A stretch of 64,000 bases of DNA from Streptomyces sp. NBC_01116 (GCF_041435495.1 NZ_CP108644.1:3147501-3211500), one strand, 5' to 3'. Counted from the first letter of the stretch, positions 10,111-19,379 are shown. Translations and numbers: made by a program. Notes: generated by a model from the sequence alone, not told the origin.

Positions 10111-10291
10111 CTAGGGCGTGTTTCGAAAGTAGCGCCGTCCGCCCGGAGGGCGGGCTCGGCGGCGTCTGGTGCGTGCGATCGCAAGGCGGAGGGTCGCCCC
10201 GATACTGGATGTATCGGGGTGATCCTGACAACGCGGCGAGCGTGCGTGCCAGGCGTCGCCGAGCAGGCGGGACTTTCGAAACACGCCCTAG
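10111..10291. mobile_element. MITE-like fold-back element, 181 bp (copy 1)
   Basis: Perfect 20-bp terminal inverted repeats CTAGGGCGTGTTTCGAAAGT (10111-10130) and its complement (10272-10291) bound a non-coding 181-bp element. The interior is itself largely self-complementary, with a central stem CCCCGATAC-TGGAT-GTATCGGGG (10197-10219). Palindromic CTAG at each end may be the target duplication. The central part is shared with the element at 45759-45928, which has different ends. A transposase of the IS5/IS630 type presumably mobilised it in trans. Confidence 0.85.
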
Positions 10292-10317
10292 TGGCGTCCG
10301 AGCGGCCGTCGGGTGGT

Positions 10318-11688
10318 TCAGGCTTCGCGGATCAGGCCGAGGACCTCGTCGCGTACCGTCGCCATCGTCTGCTCGTCCCTCGCCTCGACGTTCAGGCGCA
10401 GGAGCGGTTCCGTGTTCGAGGCGCGGAGGTTGAACCACCAGTCGGCGGCCGTGACCGTGAGGCCGTCCAGGTCGTCGAAGGTGACGCCGTCGCGGGCGCC
10501 GTAGACCTTCCTGACCGTGGCCAGGCTGGCGGACTGGTCGGCGACGGTGGAGTTGATCTCGCCGGAGCCGCTGTAGCGGTCGTACTCCGCGACCAGTTCG
10601 GAGAGCGGCTTCCGCTGGCCGCCGAGTGCGGCGAGTACGTGGAGGGCGGCGAGCATGCCCGTATCGGCGTTCCAGAAGTCGCGGAAGTAGTAGTGCGCCG
10701 AGTGCTCGCCGCCGAAGATCGCGCCGTGCTCCGCCATCTCCGTCTTGATGAAGGAGTGGCCGACGCGGGTGCGGACCGGGGTGCCGCCGTTCTCGCGGAC
10801 CACCTCGGGGACGGACAAGGAGGTGATCAGGTTGTGGATGACGATGCCCTCGCCGCCGTTGCGGGCCAGCTCGCGGGCGGCGACGAGGGCCGTGATCGCG
10901 GAGGGGGAGACGCCCGCGCCCCGCTCGTCGACCACGAAGCAGCGGTCCGCGTCGCCGTCGAAGGCGAGGCCGAGGTCGGCGCCCTCGGCGAGGACGCGGG
11001 CCTGGAGGTCGACGATGTTCTTGGGGTCGAGGGGGTTGGCCTCGTGGTTGGGGAAGGTGCCGTCCAGCTCGAAGTACATCGGTACGAGGTCGAGCGGGAG
11101 GCCCTCGAAGACCGTGGGGACCGTGTGGCCGCCCATGCCGTTGCCCGCGTCCACCACGACCTTGAGGGGGCGGACCGCCTTGAGGTCGACCAGGCCGAGG
11201 AGGTGGGCCGCGTAGTCGGTGAGGGTGTCCCGCTCGGTGATCGTGCCGGGGGTGGTGGCGGCCGCCGGCCGGGGGGCGCCTTCCGACCACTGCTCGACCA
11301 GGGTGCGGATCTCGGCGAGGCCGGTGTCCTGGCCGACCGGGGCGGCGCCCGCCCGGCACATCTTGATGCCGTTGTACTGCGCCGGGTTGTGCGAGGCCGT
11401 GAACATCGCCCCGGGGAGGCCGAGGGCCCCCGACGCGTAGTACAGCTGGTCCGTCGAGCAGAGGCCGATGAGCGTGACGTCCGCGCCCCGGGCCGCCGCG
11501 CCCCGGGCGAACGCGCCGGCGAGACCGGGCGACGTGGGGCGCATGTCGTGGCCGATCACGATGGCGTCGGCGGCCGTGACCTGGACGAACGCGGCTCCGA
11601 AGAGTTCGGCCAGCGATTCGTCCCACTGGTCGGGCACTACTCCGCGCACGTCGTACGCCTTCACGAGCTGCGACAGATCAGCAACCAC
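10318..11688 (-). CDS. manB: Phosphomannomutase/phosphoglucomutase
   Basis: A 456-residue alpha-D-phosphohexomutase converting mannose-6-phosphate to mannose-1-phosphate. The phosphoserine loop TASHNPAQYNG, the Mg-binding DGDADR loop (AFDGDADRCFV) and the sugar-binding GGEHSAHYYF loop are all visible. The C-terminal phosphate-binding domain includes LRASNTEPLLRLNVE. A GTG start follows a good GGAGG. It belongs to the leftward mannose gene set although a MITE and repeats now separate it from Trm112. Confidence 0.95.
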   Translation of the reverse strand: MVADLSQLVKAYDVRGVVPDQWDESLAELFGAAFVQVTAADAIVIGHDMRPTSPGLAGAFARGAAARGADVTLIGLCSTDQLYYASGALGLPGAMFTASHNPAQYNGIKMCRAGAAPVGQDTGLAEIRTLVEQWSEGAPRPAAATTPGTITERDTLTDYAAHLLGLVDLKAVRPLKVVVDAGNGMGGHTVPTVFEGLPLDLVPMYFELDGTFPNHEANPLDPKNIVDLQARVLAEGADLGLAFDGDADRCFVVDERGAGVSPSAITALVAARELARNGGEGIVIHNLITSLSVPEVVRENGGTPVRTRVGHSFIKTEMAEHGAIFGGEHSAHYYFRDFWNADTGMLAALHVLAALGGQRKPLSELVAEYDRYSGSGEINSTVADQSASLATVRKVYGARDGVTFDDLDGLTVTAADWWFNLRASNTEPLLRLNVEARDEQTMATVRDEVLGLIREA

Positions 11689-11782
11689 GGCCGGTCCTCC
11701 TGGGGTCTTTGCGGACCGCCCAAACTACCCGGCCGGGCCGTACCTCAGGATGGGGCCTCAGGATGGGCCCCGGGCGTCGGCT

Positions 11783-12160
11783 TCAGGACTCCGGTGAGCG
11801 CAGCACTCTCAGGTGACCTCGGCGGGCCACTTCCACCGGGTCGGCGGCGCGCGGTCCCCGGCCCCCGCCGTCCCGGCCCCGGTCGTGCGGGCGTGCCGCT
11901 TCGCGGACCGCGTTGGCCAGTGCTTCGAGGTCGTCGCCGCTGGGGTGTGCCGGTGCGGAGCCGTCGGAGAGCCGCACCACTTCCCAGCCCCGTGGCGCGG
12001 TAAGCCGCTCACTGTGTTCGGCGCAGAGGTCGTAACAGTGGGGCTCGGCGTAGGTGGCGAGCGGGCCGAGGACCGCAGTCGAATCGGCATAGACGTACGT
12101 CAGTGTCGCGACGGCAGGGCGGCCGCACGCGGTGCGCGAACAGCGACGTACAGGGCTCAC
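11783..12160 (-). CDS. DUF3499 family protein
   Basis: A 125-residue actinobacterial protein of unknown function. It begins with a GTG-initiated SPVRRCSRTACGRPAVATLTY and has the paired cysteines C-x4-C and C-x3-C (YDLCAEHSERL) suggesting metal binding. The C-terminal third is Arg/Gly/Asp-rich and low-complexity. No clear Shine-Dalgarno site precedes the GTG, so leaderless translation is possible. The frame is open far upstream without homology, hence the shorter start. It is divergent from the zincin-like gene across 352 bp in which I see no further gene. Confidence 0.85.
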   Translation of the reverse strand: MSPVRRCSRTACGRPAVATLTYVYADSTAVLGPLATYAEPHCYDLCAEHSERLTAPRGWEVVRLSDGSAPAHPSGDDLEALANAVREAARPHDRGRDGGGRGPRAADPVEVARRGHLRVLRSPES

Positions 12161-12512
12161 GATGTTGGACGGTACCGCACTCTTGAGCGGGCTGCGACGA
12201 CTCCCCCCTCGGGTCACCCCACCGTGTCGCCCTGTGGCCTGCGGCACGGCCGTGTTCCAGGCGGCTGTCCTGACCTGCGCCGGGGCCGGGGCTGGGGATC
12301 GCGCGGTGGCCTTGCCCGTTCGTGGGCGGAGGCCGATCACGGCGTCGCGCACAGCGTGAATGATCGGATCACGGGCCGGAAAGGGCTCAACCTTGGCCGA
12401 AATGTTCAACTGCGGACATCTGGAAGCGGGACGAGTCCCCGTCCGAAAGGCCCGGTCGGCCGCGTCGGCTCGCCGATCACGCCGGTCCCCGGAGCGTTAC
12501 GCTGCGTCGGTG

Positions 12513-12941
12513 ATGGACAGCTCCGTACCTCCCCACCCGTTCGAGCCGCGGCCCCGGCGCCGTGACCGTCATGGCCGCGGTATGCGCGGGCCGGTCGCGC
12601 CACCGCAGGTGCCGCTGTCGGCCAGCCGGGGCGAGACATTCCGTGATCTGGTCCAGGACTCGGTGGAGCGGCTGGAGCGGCGCTGGCCCCAGCTGGCCGA
12701 GGTCGACTTCGTCGTCCTCGATGTCCCCGGCACTCCGGAGGAGATCGTTCCGCTCGGCAGTTCGGTGTCCGCGGGCAAGGGGAGGCCCGCGCAGATCGTC
12801 GTCTACCGGCGGCCCGTCGAGCTGCGCACCAAGAGCCGTGACGAGCGCGCCCTGCTCGTGCACGAGGTCGTCGTCGAGCAGGTCGCCGAGCTGCTGGGGC
12901 TGGCTCCCGAGTCGGTCGACCCCCGGTACGGGCAGGACTGA
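12513..12941 (+). CDS. Metallopeptidase (zincin-like) family protein with degenerate active site
   Basis: A 142-residue protein of the small bacterial zincin-like family. The helix that normally carries HExxH reads LVHEVVVEQVAELLG: the first His and Glu are kept but the second His is absent, so zinc peptidase activity is doubtful. The N-terminal 40 residues are basic and Pro/Arg-rich. The ATG at 12513 is used here; a GTG one codon earlier is equally possible. It is conserved beside DUF3499 and DUF5719 genes in Streptomyces, so it is probably a structural or regulatory member of that group. Confidence 0.75.
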   Translation: MDSSVPPHPFEPRPRRRDRHGRGMRGPVAPPQVPLSASRGETFRDLVQDSVERLERRWPQLAEVDFVVLDVPGTPEEIVPLGSSVSAGKGRPAQIVVYRRPVELRTKSRDERALLVHEVVVEQVAELLGLAPESVDPRYGQD

Positions 12942-12988
12942 GGTCGACTGAGGTCGGCCGAGGTCTTCCGGCTGGGTCAGGCCGGGCA

Positions 12989-13045
12989 GACCCGGCAGGC
13001 CTGCCGCGCCCCCGGCCTGTTGGACCCGGCGGGCCTGCCGCGCCC
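12989..13045. repeat. 23-bp direct repeat in a convergent spacer
   Basis: Two copies of GACCCGGC(A/G)GGCCTGCCGCGCCC (12989-13011, 13023-13045) lie between the convergent zincin-like and DUF5719 genes. The first contains the 14-bp palindrome CGGCAGGCCTGCCG. They may form the terminator structures of both genes. Confidence 0.7.
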
Positions 13046-13059
13046 GCTCGGCCTGCCCC

Positions 13060-14598
13060 TCAGTCGTCCAGGACCGAGAGGTCCTGGACGGCCGACGGGA
13101 CCTCGACCGTGCCCCTGTCGTCGGGGAGCGTCTGCACGGTGAACATCTGGACGCCGCCCTCCGTGCGCGCCAGGGAGCGTGACGCGTGGACCGGGCCGCC
13201 GGAGGTCGTCTCGACGGTCAGTGCGTAGACGCCCTTGAGGCCGTCCGGGGCCTTCGGGGTGACGGCGAGGGTCGTGCCGGCCTTGACCGTGTACGTCTCC
13301 ACGGCCGGTTCGCCGCCTTCGCTGCCCGCCGACGCGGTGACCTTCACCTTGGCCGTGGCGCCCGGCGCGGTCAGGGACAGCGTCGAGCCCTCGGCCCGGT
13401 TGTCCGGGACGCTCGCCCGTGCGCCGACGGGTCCGGTGGCCGGGATGTAGGCGACCTCCTGCTTGTCGCCCTTGCCGCGGACCACGCGCAGTGCGGCCAC
13501 GATCGGGGTCGCCCGGTCCTTCTCGACGGGGCTCAGGCGCAGGGAGCCCGGCTCGCCGCGGGTGACGTCCTTGAGGTCGACGGCCGCCGTCATCGAGGAC
13601 TTGATGTGCAGGGTGGCGTTCCCCGCCGGGGAGAACGCCGCGTTCTTCCCCATCAGCTGGACCTTCACGTCGGCGTCGTCCTCGCCGGGCGCGAACGCCA
13701 CCAGCTGTACGGAGGTGGCGTCGGCCGGGATGCCGGGCAGCACGAGCGTGCCGGTGGGGTCCTCGGACGCGGTGATCCAGTCGCTGCCCGCCTTGTCGTC
13801 GGCGCTCAGGACGACCGCGCCGACCCGGCCCGAGCGGGTGGTGACGTGGGCGGTCAGGTGGTCGACGGCCTCGGCGGTGAGGGTGGACAGGAGAACGGCG
13901 ACGCTGGAGCGGGCCGGCACGGTGATGCCGTCGCCGACTTCGGACTTGAGCGCGCCCTCGGGACCGTACAGCCCGATGTCGGCGACGGCGGCGGAGCCCT
14001 CGGGGTTGGTGAGGTGGAGGTAGTCCTGGCGGGACTTCCCGGTGCTCGCGCCCGGGAACCAGAAGTCCGTGTCGGGAGCGGTGCAGGTGACTCCGAGGAG
14101 CCCGCGTGCGCCGCCCACGGTGACCTCGGTGGTCTGCTGGGCGGCCCAGCCGGGGGCCAGCCTGCCGGTGGCCGTGCCGACGAGGGCCGGGGCGTCGGAG
14201 CCGTCCGACTCGGCGACGACCGGCTTTCCGGGCTCCTTCACGGCGAGGACCGGCTTGTCGGCCTTCTCCTTCGCCTTCTTCGCCGCTTCCTCGGCCTTCT
14301 TGACCTTCTTCGGGTCGGTCTCGTCCTCGTCGTCCACGACCGGCAGGGCGGGCTTCAGCTCGGCGGTGCCCTTGGCGTCGCCGCCCTCGCCCGCCGGGGT
14401 GAACGAGGTGTACTGCGTCTCCGCGAGTTCGGAGCTGCTGGGCGCCGGGCAGACCAGGCTGGAACGCTCGACCGGCAGCAGCGCGGCGGACTTCGCCACG
14501 GTGTCCGCCGGGGCGCCGGGCGCGGTGACCGTGGCGAAGCCGGTGATGGCGGCCAGGACGGCGGCGCCCGCGATCAGGGACAGGTGGGTGGACTTCAC
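13060..14598 (-). CDS. DUF5719 family secreted or membrane-anchored protein
   Basis: A 512-residue protein with an N-terminal hydrophobic segment (residues about 7-28, SLIAGAAVLAAITGFATV) acting as signal peptide or anchor. An Ala/Glu/Lys-rich charged stretch (about 85-125) and beta-rich repeats follow. A Cys in SSLVCPAPSS and another in GLLGVTCTAPD may pair outside the cell. The start overlaps the stop of the upstream giant glycosyltransferase by 4 bp (ATGA), implying translational coupling. Function is unknown; coupling suggests a role with the glycosyltransferase in an envelope glycan. Confidence 0.85.
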   Translation of the reverse strand: MKSTHLSLIAGAAVLAAITGFATVTAPGAPADTVAKSAALLPVERSSLVCPAPSSSELAETQYTSFTPAGEGGDAKGTAELKPALPVVDDEDETDPKKVKKAEEAAKKAKEKADKPVLAVKEPGKPVVAESDGSDAPALVGTATGRLAPGWAAQQTTEVTVGGARGLLGVTCTAPDTDFWFPGASTGKSRQDYLHLTNPEGSAAVADIGLYGPEGALKSEVGDGITVPARSSVAVLLSTLTAEAVDHLTAHVTTRSGRVGAVVLSADDKAGSDWITASEDPTGTLVLPGIPADATSVQLVAFAPGEDDADVKVQLMGKNAAFSPAGNATLHIKSSMTAAVDLKDVTRGEPGSLRLSPVEKDRATPIVAALRVVRGKGDKQEVAYIPATGPVGARASVPDNRAEGSTLSLTAPGATAKVKVTASAGSEGGEPAVETYTVKAGTTLAVTPKAPDGLKGVYALTVETTSGGPVHASRSLARTEGGVQMFTVQTLPDDRGTVEVPSAVQDLSVLDD

Positions 14599-17500
14599 TC
14601 GGACTCGCCTCGCGATGCGTTACCGGTCTGCCACGGGGCCTGGCCCGGGGCCGGGGTGTCGGTGTGTTCGCCGTTGTCGGCGGTGTGCTGGTCGGGCCGG
14701 GGCTGCTGGGCGGGGTCGGTGTAGGGCTGCTGCTGGTACTGCCCGTCGGCGTACCGGCCGTACTCGTCGTACGCGCCCTGGGCGTTGTACCCCTGGTCGT
14801 TGTACGTGCCCTGGTCGTACGTGCCCTGCGCGTCGTACGTGCCCTGCGCGTCGTACGTGCCCTGCGCGTCGTACGTGCCCTGGCCGCCGTACGCGCCCTG
14901 CTCGTTGTACGCGCCCTGGGCGTCGTACTGCTGTGTGTAGGGGTCCTGGGCGTCGTATCCCTGGTAACCGGTGCTCTGCTGTTGCTGTTGCTGTTGCTGC
15001 TGGGCGTACGGGTCCGGCTGGTATGTCGCGTAGTAGTCGGCGCCCGGCTGCTGCTGCCCGTCCCACTGCGCGTACTCGCCGTACTGCTGCCGCGGGAGCG
15101 CCGCATGGTCGCCGGTGGCCTCCTGCGGGTCGTGCGCCGGGGGATTCGCGGCGTACGGGTCGGCGGACTGCTGCGCGGGGATGAACTCCCCCGGGACCGC
15201 GGTCGGGACAGCGGTCGGGACCGGCGCCGGGGCCCCTGCCGGGTCCGGTGCCCGGTCAGCCGCTCGCGACGGATCGCGGTCGTCGGGATAGGTGCCGTCC
15301 CCGGTCTCCTCGGCGGCGGCCGCCGCTTCGGCCTGGGCGGCGGCGCGCAGCCTGCGGGCGCGGCGGCCCTCTCCGTCGACCGGCTCGGCGGCGACGGCGG
15401 GCGCCGTCTCCTCCGGCAGGTCGTCGTCGATCTCCCGGCGGCGGCCCGGCAGCGCCATGACCACCAGGACCAGGAGGAGCCCGGCCTGCGCCCAGATCCA
15501 CGCGGTGTGCGTGATCGGGGCGTCGTAGGTGAGGTCCAGACGGCCGCCGTCCGCGGGCAGTTCGAAGCCCTGGGCCCAGCCGTCGACCGTCTTGCGGGTC
15601 AGCGGCTTGCCGTCCAGGGTCGCCGTCCAGCCCGGGTCGGTGGCGTCCGCGATCCGCAGCACGCGGCCCGGCCCGCCGGACGGGATGTCGGAGTGGGCCT
15701 CGACGGCGGCCGAGCCGACCGGAAGGTGCTCGCCCTCGCCGGAAGCCGGGGTGATCATCACGCGGGCGACCTGGCGGTCCACCCGCCACAGCGCGCTGCC
15801 GTCGATCTGGCTGAGGCGGCTGAGGCCGGGCGTCGAGTCGAGGACCTGGCTCATCTGGCGCGGTGCTCCGTCCCGGACGAGGACGTAGCGGATCGCGAAG
15901 CCGCTGAGCTGGCCGCCCTGGTCGGCGCCGGAGCCGGCGACGAGGTTGGCGACGACCTTGTCGAGGTGGCTGTTGCTGCCGCCCGCCTCGGTGAGTTCGC
16001 CGTCGCCGAGGCGGGCGCCCGAGCCGCGGACCAGGCTGTACGTCACGGAGTCGGGCGAGCTGCCGCCGAGGACGAGGGTGCGGGGCTGGTCGCGGGTGGT
16101 GCTCTCCTCCGCCACGAAGGCGGGCACCTGGACGGGGTCGCGCCGCTCCAGGGGACCGTCCGCGCCACCGATCATCCAGCCGAACGCGGCCAGGACCGGG
16201 GCCAGGCCGGCCGCCAGCGCGATCAGCACGGCGAGGGGCTGGCGCCAGCCGAAGCTCTGCTCGGCGACCCGGATGCGGGCCCCGTCCGCGCCCACCAGGG
16301 CGGCGGCGATCAGGGCGGTGCCGTAGACGAGGGTGGCGGGCCCGGCCCAGGTGGACCCGTTGGCGACGGCGGCGAAGAGGAAACCGACGAGGGCGACCGC
16401 CCAGGCGGTGCGGACGGCGAACTGGCGTTCCTCGCGCAGCAGGGCGGCGAGCGCCGCCAGCACGATGCCGAGGAGCAGGATGCCGCCCGTCGCCCCGGGG
16501 CCGCCGGGGCTGATGCCGAGCAGGTCGAGGCCCGATGCCGTTCCCGTACCGATGTCCAGGCCCGCTTCGGTCAGGAGCGCGGACGGGTTCGTCAGGAGGG
16601 TGAGCGACCAGGGGGCGAGGACCAGGACCGGGGTGCCGACGGCGGCGACGAAGCGGAGTCCGTACGCCGTGATGTCGCCGCGCCGCAGCACGAGGACGCC
16701 GATGCCGAGGACCACGGCGAGCGGCCAGACGATCGGGGTGAACGCCATCATGACGGTCAGCAGCAGCGTGTACGCCCAGGTGGCGCGCCAGCTGCCGCGC
16801 TCCCCCGCCGCGCTGTCGGCGCGCAGCCCGTGGGCGGCGACGCCCGCGCGGGCGGTCAGCGGGAGCAGGACGAGGAGGACGGCGGTGCCGAGGCGGCCGG
16901 TGGCCAGGGCTCCGGTCGCGGCGGGCAGGAAGGCGTACGCGACGCTCGCCCAGGCCCGCAGCAGCCGGGAGGGGAGCAGCGGGCGGGAGGCGAAGTAGGC
17001 GGTGAGCCCGGCCAGCGGGATCGAGCAGACCAGCAGCACGCTGACGGCGAGGCCGGTCGAGCCGAGGAAGAGGGTCGACAGGGCGGCGAGCAGGGCGAGG
17101 TAGGGCGGTGCGGTCTGGGTGCCGCCGGTGCCGACGGTGTGCCAGGCGTCCGCGTACTGCCCCCAGAGAGCGCCGATCTCGGCGGGGGCGGGCAGCAGCG
17201 CGCCGCCCGCCAGTGCGCCGCCGCTGAGGAGGTTGCGGCAGGCGACGAGGGAGACGATCAGGAGCAGCGCGAAGAGGATGGGCCCCGGTTTGCGGCCGAT
17301 GCGCTTGAGACGGGCGAACTGGTCGACTTCGAGGAAGTCGGCGTCGTCGCCGCCCGGCCCGGATTCGACGGCACCGTGCCGTGAACCGCCCGCGTCGGCG
17401 TCGCTGCGGCCGCCGAAGTTGCCCGCGACCTGCTCGACGGTGGCCCGGACGGTCGCGCCCGGCGGCGGGAACAGTGCGCGCAGTTCGGCGGCGTCGACGG

Positions 17501-18605
17501 CGCCCTTGCCGCGGTCGCGGCGGGCGGCGAGGATCCGGCCGGGGCGCAGCAGGGTGCCGAGCAGGCCGGTGACCTCGTCGAGGGCCTGGCCGGGCACCTT
17601 GCCGACGAGGTAGGCGAGGGTACGGAGCAGGGTGCCGACGACGAGCCGGAGCAGGACCCAGGGCAGGGCCTTGCCGCGGGCGTTGACGAGCATCGTGTAG
17701 ACCGCGCCCGCCTTGTCGACGCGGTGCGGGCTGGCGACCGAGCGGCCGGCGCAGTCGATCGGGCGGCGTTCGCGGGCGGAGGCCTCGGCGTGCCGCAGGA
17801 CGGCGTCCGGGGCGACGAGGACCCGGTGGCCCGCCAGGTGGGCGCGCCAGCACAGGTCCACGTCGTCGCGCATCAGGGGGAGCCTGCGGTCGAAGCCGCC
17901 GAGCTCCTCGTAGACGTCGCGGCGGATGAGCATGCCGGCGGAGGAGACGGACAGGACGGTACGGACCTGGTCGTGCTGGCCCTGGTCCTGCTCGCGGCGG
18001 TCCAGGCCCGTCCAGCGGCGTCCGCTGTTGGCGATGGAGACGCCGACTTCGAGGAGCTGCTTGCGGTCGTACCAGCCGCGCAGTTTGGGTCCGACGATCG
18101 TGGCGTGCTGGTCGGTGTCGACGACGCGCAGCATCTCGGCGAGCGCGTCCGGCTCGGGTGCGCAGTCGTCGTGCAGCAGCCAGAGCCACTGGACCGGTTC
18201 GCCGTGCGGCAGTTCGGGGAGGTCGTAGTTCTCGTCGACCCAGGTCCGGCCGGCCGGGTCCCAGCCGCTGGGGCGCTTGAGGTAGGGCAGGTCGTCCGGG
18301 GTCAGCACTCCGGCGGTGCGGGCGGCCTCGTCGACGGCGGTGCCGAAGCTCGTGCGGCGTGCGAGGTGCAGGACGCGTTCGTCGCCGAGCGCCTCGGTGA
18401 CCAGCCGGGCCGAGTCGTCGGCGCTGCCGGTGTCGGCGGCGACGACGTTCTGTACGGGGCGTTCCTGCCCGAGCAGCCCGGCCAGCACGTCGGGCAGCCA
18501 GCGGGCGCCGTCGTGGGAGACGAGCACGGCGGTGACGACGTGCCGGGGGAACTCTGGGGCGGCGGCGGCCGCGTTCGGCGCCGCCGAGTGGCTGTGCACG
18601 GACAT
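14595..18605 (-). CDS. Giant membrane glycosyltransferase, GT2 domain plus polytopic domain and repetitive tail
   Basis: A 1336-residue protein. The N-terminal GT2 domain (about residues 20-320) has VTAVLVSHDGARWLPDVL, the LLHDDC acidic motif and a RDDVDLCWRAHLAGHRVL segment. A region with many membrane helices runs from about 340 to 830. An extracytoplasmic domain with a final helix near 1085-1105 follows. The last 200 residues are Gln/Tyr/Gly-rich, with tandem YDAQGT hexapeptides and a nine-Gln run. It resembles actinobacterial polymer glycosyltransferases such as those building arabinogalactan-like or galactan chains; the acceptor is unknown. The ATG at 18605 follows GGAGGG. Confidence 0.85.
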   Translation of the reverse strand: MSVHSHSAAPNAAAAAPEFPRHVVTAVLVSHDGARWLPDVLAGLLGQERPVQNVVAADTGSADDSARLVTEALGDERVLHLARRTSFGTAVDEAARTAGVLTPDDLPYLKRPSGWDPAGRTWVDENYDLPELPHGEPVQWLWLLHDDCAPEPDALAEMLRVVDTDQHATIVGPKLRGWYDRKQLLEVGVSIANSGRRWTGLDRREQDQGQHDQVRTVLSVSSAGMLIRRDVYEELGGFDRRLPLMRDDVDLCWRAHLAGHRVLVAPDAVLRHAEASARERRPIDCAGRSVASPHRVDKAGAVYTMLVNARGKALPWVLLRLVVGTLLRTLAYLVGKVPGQALDEVTGLLGTLLRPGRILAARRDRGKGAVDAAELRALFPPPGATVRATVEQVAGNFGGRSDADAGGSRHGAVESGPGGDDADFLEVDQFARLKRIGRKPGPILFALLLIVSLVACRNLLSGGALAGGALLPAPAEIGALWGQYADAWHTVGTGGTQTAPPYLALLAALSTLFLGSTGLAVSVLLVCSIPLAGLTAYFASRPLLPSRLLRAWASVAYAFLPAATGALATGRLGTAVLLVLLPLTARAGVAAHGLRADSAAGERGSWRATWAYTLLLTVMMAFTPIVWPLAVVLGIGVLVLRRGDITAYGLRFVAAVGTPVLVLAPWSLTLLTNPSALLTEAGLDIGTGTASGLDLLGISPGGPGATGGILLLGIVLAALAALLREERQFAVRTAWAVALVGFLFAAVANGSTWAGPATLVYGTALIAAALVGADGARIRVAEQSFGWRQPLAVLIALAAGLAPVLAAFGWMIGGADGPLERRDPVQVPAFVAEESTTRDQPRTLVLGGSSPDSVTYSLVRGSGARLGDGELTEAGGSNSHLDKVVANLVAGSGADQGGQLSGFAIRYVLVRDGAPRQMSQVLDSTPGLSRLSQIDGSALWRVDRQVARVMITPASGEGEHLPVGSAAVEAHSDIPSGGPGRVLRIADATDPGWTATLDGKPLTRKTVDGWAQGFELPADGGRLDLTYDAPITHTAWIWAQAGLLLVLVVMALPGRRREIDDDLPEETAPAVAAEPVDGEGRRARRLRAAAQAEAAAAAEETGDGTYPDDRDPSRAADRAPDPAGAPAPVPTAVPTAVPGEFIPAQQSADPYAANPPAHDPQEATGDHAALPRQQYGEYAQWDGQQQPGADYYATYQPDPYAQQQQQQQQQSTGYQGYDAQDPYTQQYDAQGAYNEQGAYGGQGTYDAQGTYDAQGTYDAQGTYDQGTYNDQGYNAQGAYDEYGRYADGQYQQQPYTDPAQQPRPDQHTADNGEHTDTPAPGQAPWQTGNASRGESE
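14764..15002. repeat. In-gene tandem repeats coding for YDAQGT hexapeptides and poly-Gln
   Basis: An 18-bp unit of the type TACGTGCCCTGCGCGTCG repeats several times between about 14764 and 14930, exact in the middle copies. It encodes Gly-Thr-Tyr-Asp-Ala-Gln on the minus strand. A separate run of CTG/TTG triplets at 14975-15002 encodes nine glutamines. Both are prone to slippage length change. Confidence 0.85.
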
Positions 18606-18665
18606 CGAGGTACGGGCCCTCCGGCCGGGTCCGGGGGCGTCCCCGGGGGCTGCATCGGTGTACAC

Positions 18666-19115
18666 GCGCGCGCCGTCGGGGCGTTGGCGCGTCTCGGACG
18701 GGGCCCCACACTAACGGTACGGACAGGTGGCGGGGGTCCGAGCGGGTGAAGGGGCCGGGCCCGGACGTGCCGGCGGCCCGCCTTCCGGGCCCCGGGGAAG
18801 GGGTCGGCGGGCGGGCCGTCGGGGGTGGGGAATCCGGTCCGGGGAGCCTGCCCGCTGAGAGGGGGGCCGGCTTCGGCCGGAGCGCGGGGAGAGGGGGTGT
18901 GCGGGGAGGTGTGGGGTGCGGGGTGCTCCGGGGTCCGCGCCCCCGGGGCCGTGGTGGTGCGTCGTGCGGGGTACGGCGGCCGGTGGTCGACGCGTCCGGT
19001 GGATCGACGCGTCCGGTGGTGGGGCCGGGCGGTGACGTGCCCCAGGAGCGGTGACGTGGCCCGGTGCGGTGACGTGGCCGAGCCCGAACGCACCGGGGCC
19101 GAACGGACCGGGCGG
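18666..19115. other. 450-bp spacer without a gene, GC-rich short repeats
   Basis: I see no coding region between the glycosyltransferase start and the whiB stop. It holds two copies of TCGACGCGTCCGGTGG (18987-19002, 19004-19019). Three copies of GCGGTGACGTG begin at 19029, 19048 and 19066, spaced 18-19 bp. No canonical promoter was recognised, though the glycosyltransferase promoter must lie near here. Confidence 0.6.
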
Positions 19116-19379
19116 TCAGATGGCGGCCTTCTTGAGGCGCCGTCGCTCCCGCTCGGAGAGCCCGCCCCAGATGCCGAAGCGTTCGTCGTTGGAGAGGGCG
19201 TACTCAAGGCACTCCGAACGCACCTCACAGGCGAGGCAGACCTTCTTGGCCTCGCGGGTGGATCCGCCCTTCTCGGGAAAGAAGGACTCGGGATCGGTCT
19301 GGGCGCACAGTGCGCGCTCCTGCCAGCCGAGTTCCTCGTCCGCGTCCTCGACCAGCAGTTGCTGGAACAGCTCGGTCAT
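19116..19379 (-). CDS. whiB: Sporulation regulator WhiB (iron-sulfur Wbl protein)
   Basis: An 87-residue protein essentially matching Streptomyces WhiB as I know it. The Fe-S cluster ligands are in ALCAQTDP, KKVCLACEVRSEC (C-x2-C-x5-C), followed by the GIWGGLSERERRRLKK motif and basic DNA-binding tail. WhiB works with WhiA to start sporulation septation. The ATG at 19379 is the family start; the frame is open 32 codons further but that part lacks homology. The next gene upstream is divergent cysteine dioxygenase, 710 bp away, leaving a large control region. Confidence 0.97.
   Translation of the reverse strand: MTELFQQLLVEDADEELGWQERALCAQTDPESFFPEKGGSTREAKKVCLACEVRSECLEYALSNDERFGIWGGLSERERRRLKKAAI

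Noticed and set aside
14803..14900. CRISPR-like array of regular repeats
   Set aside because: The repeats are in-frame coding units of 18 bp without spacers, inside the glycosyltransferase tail.
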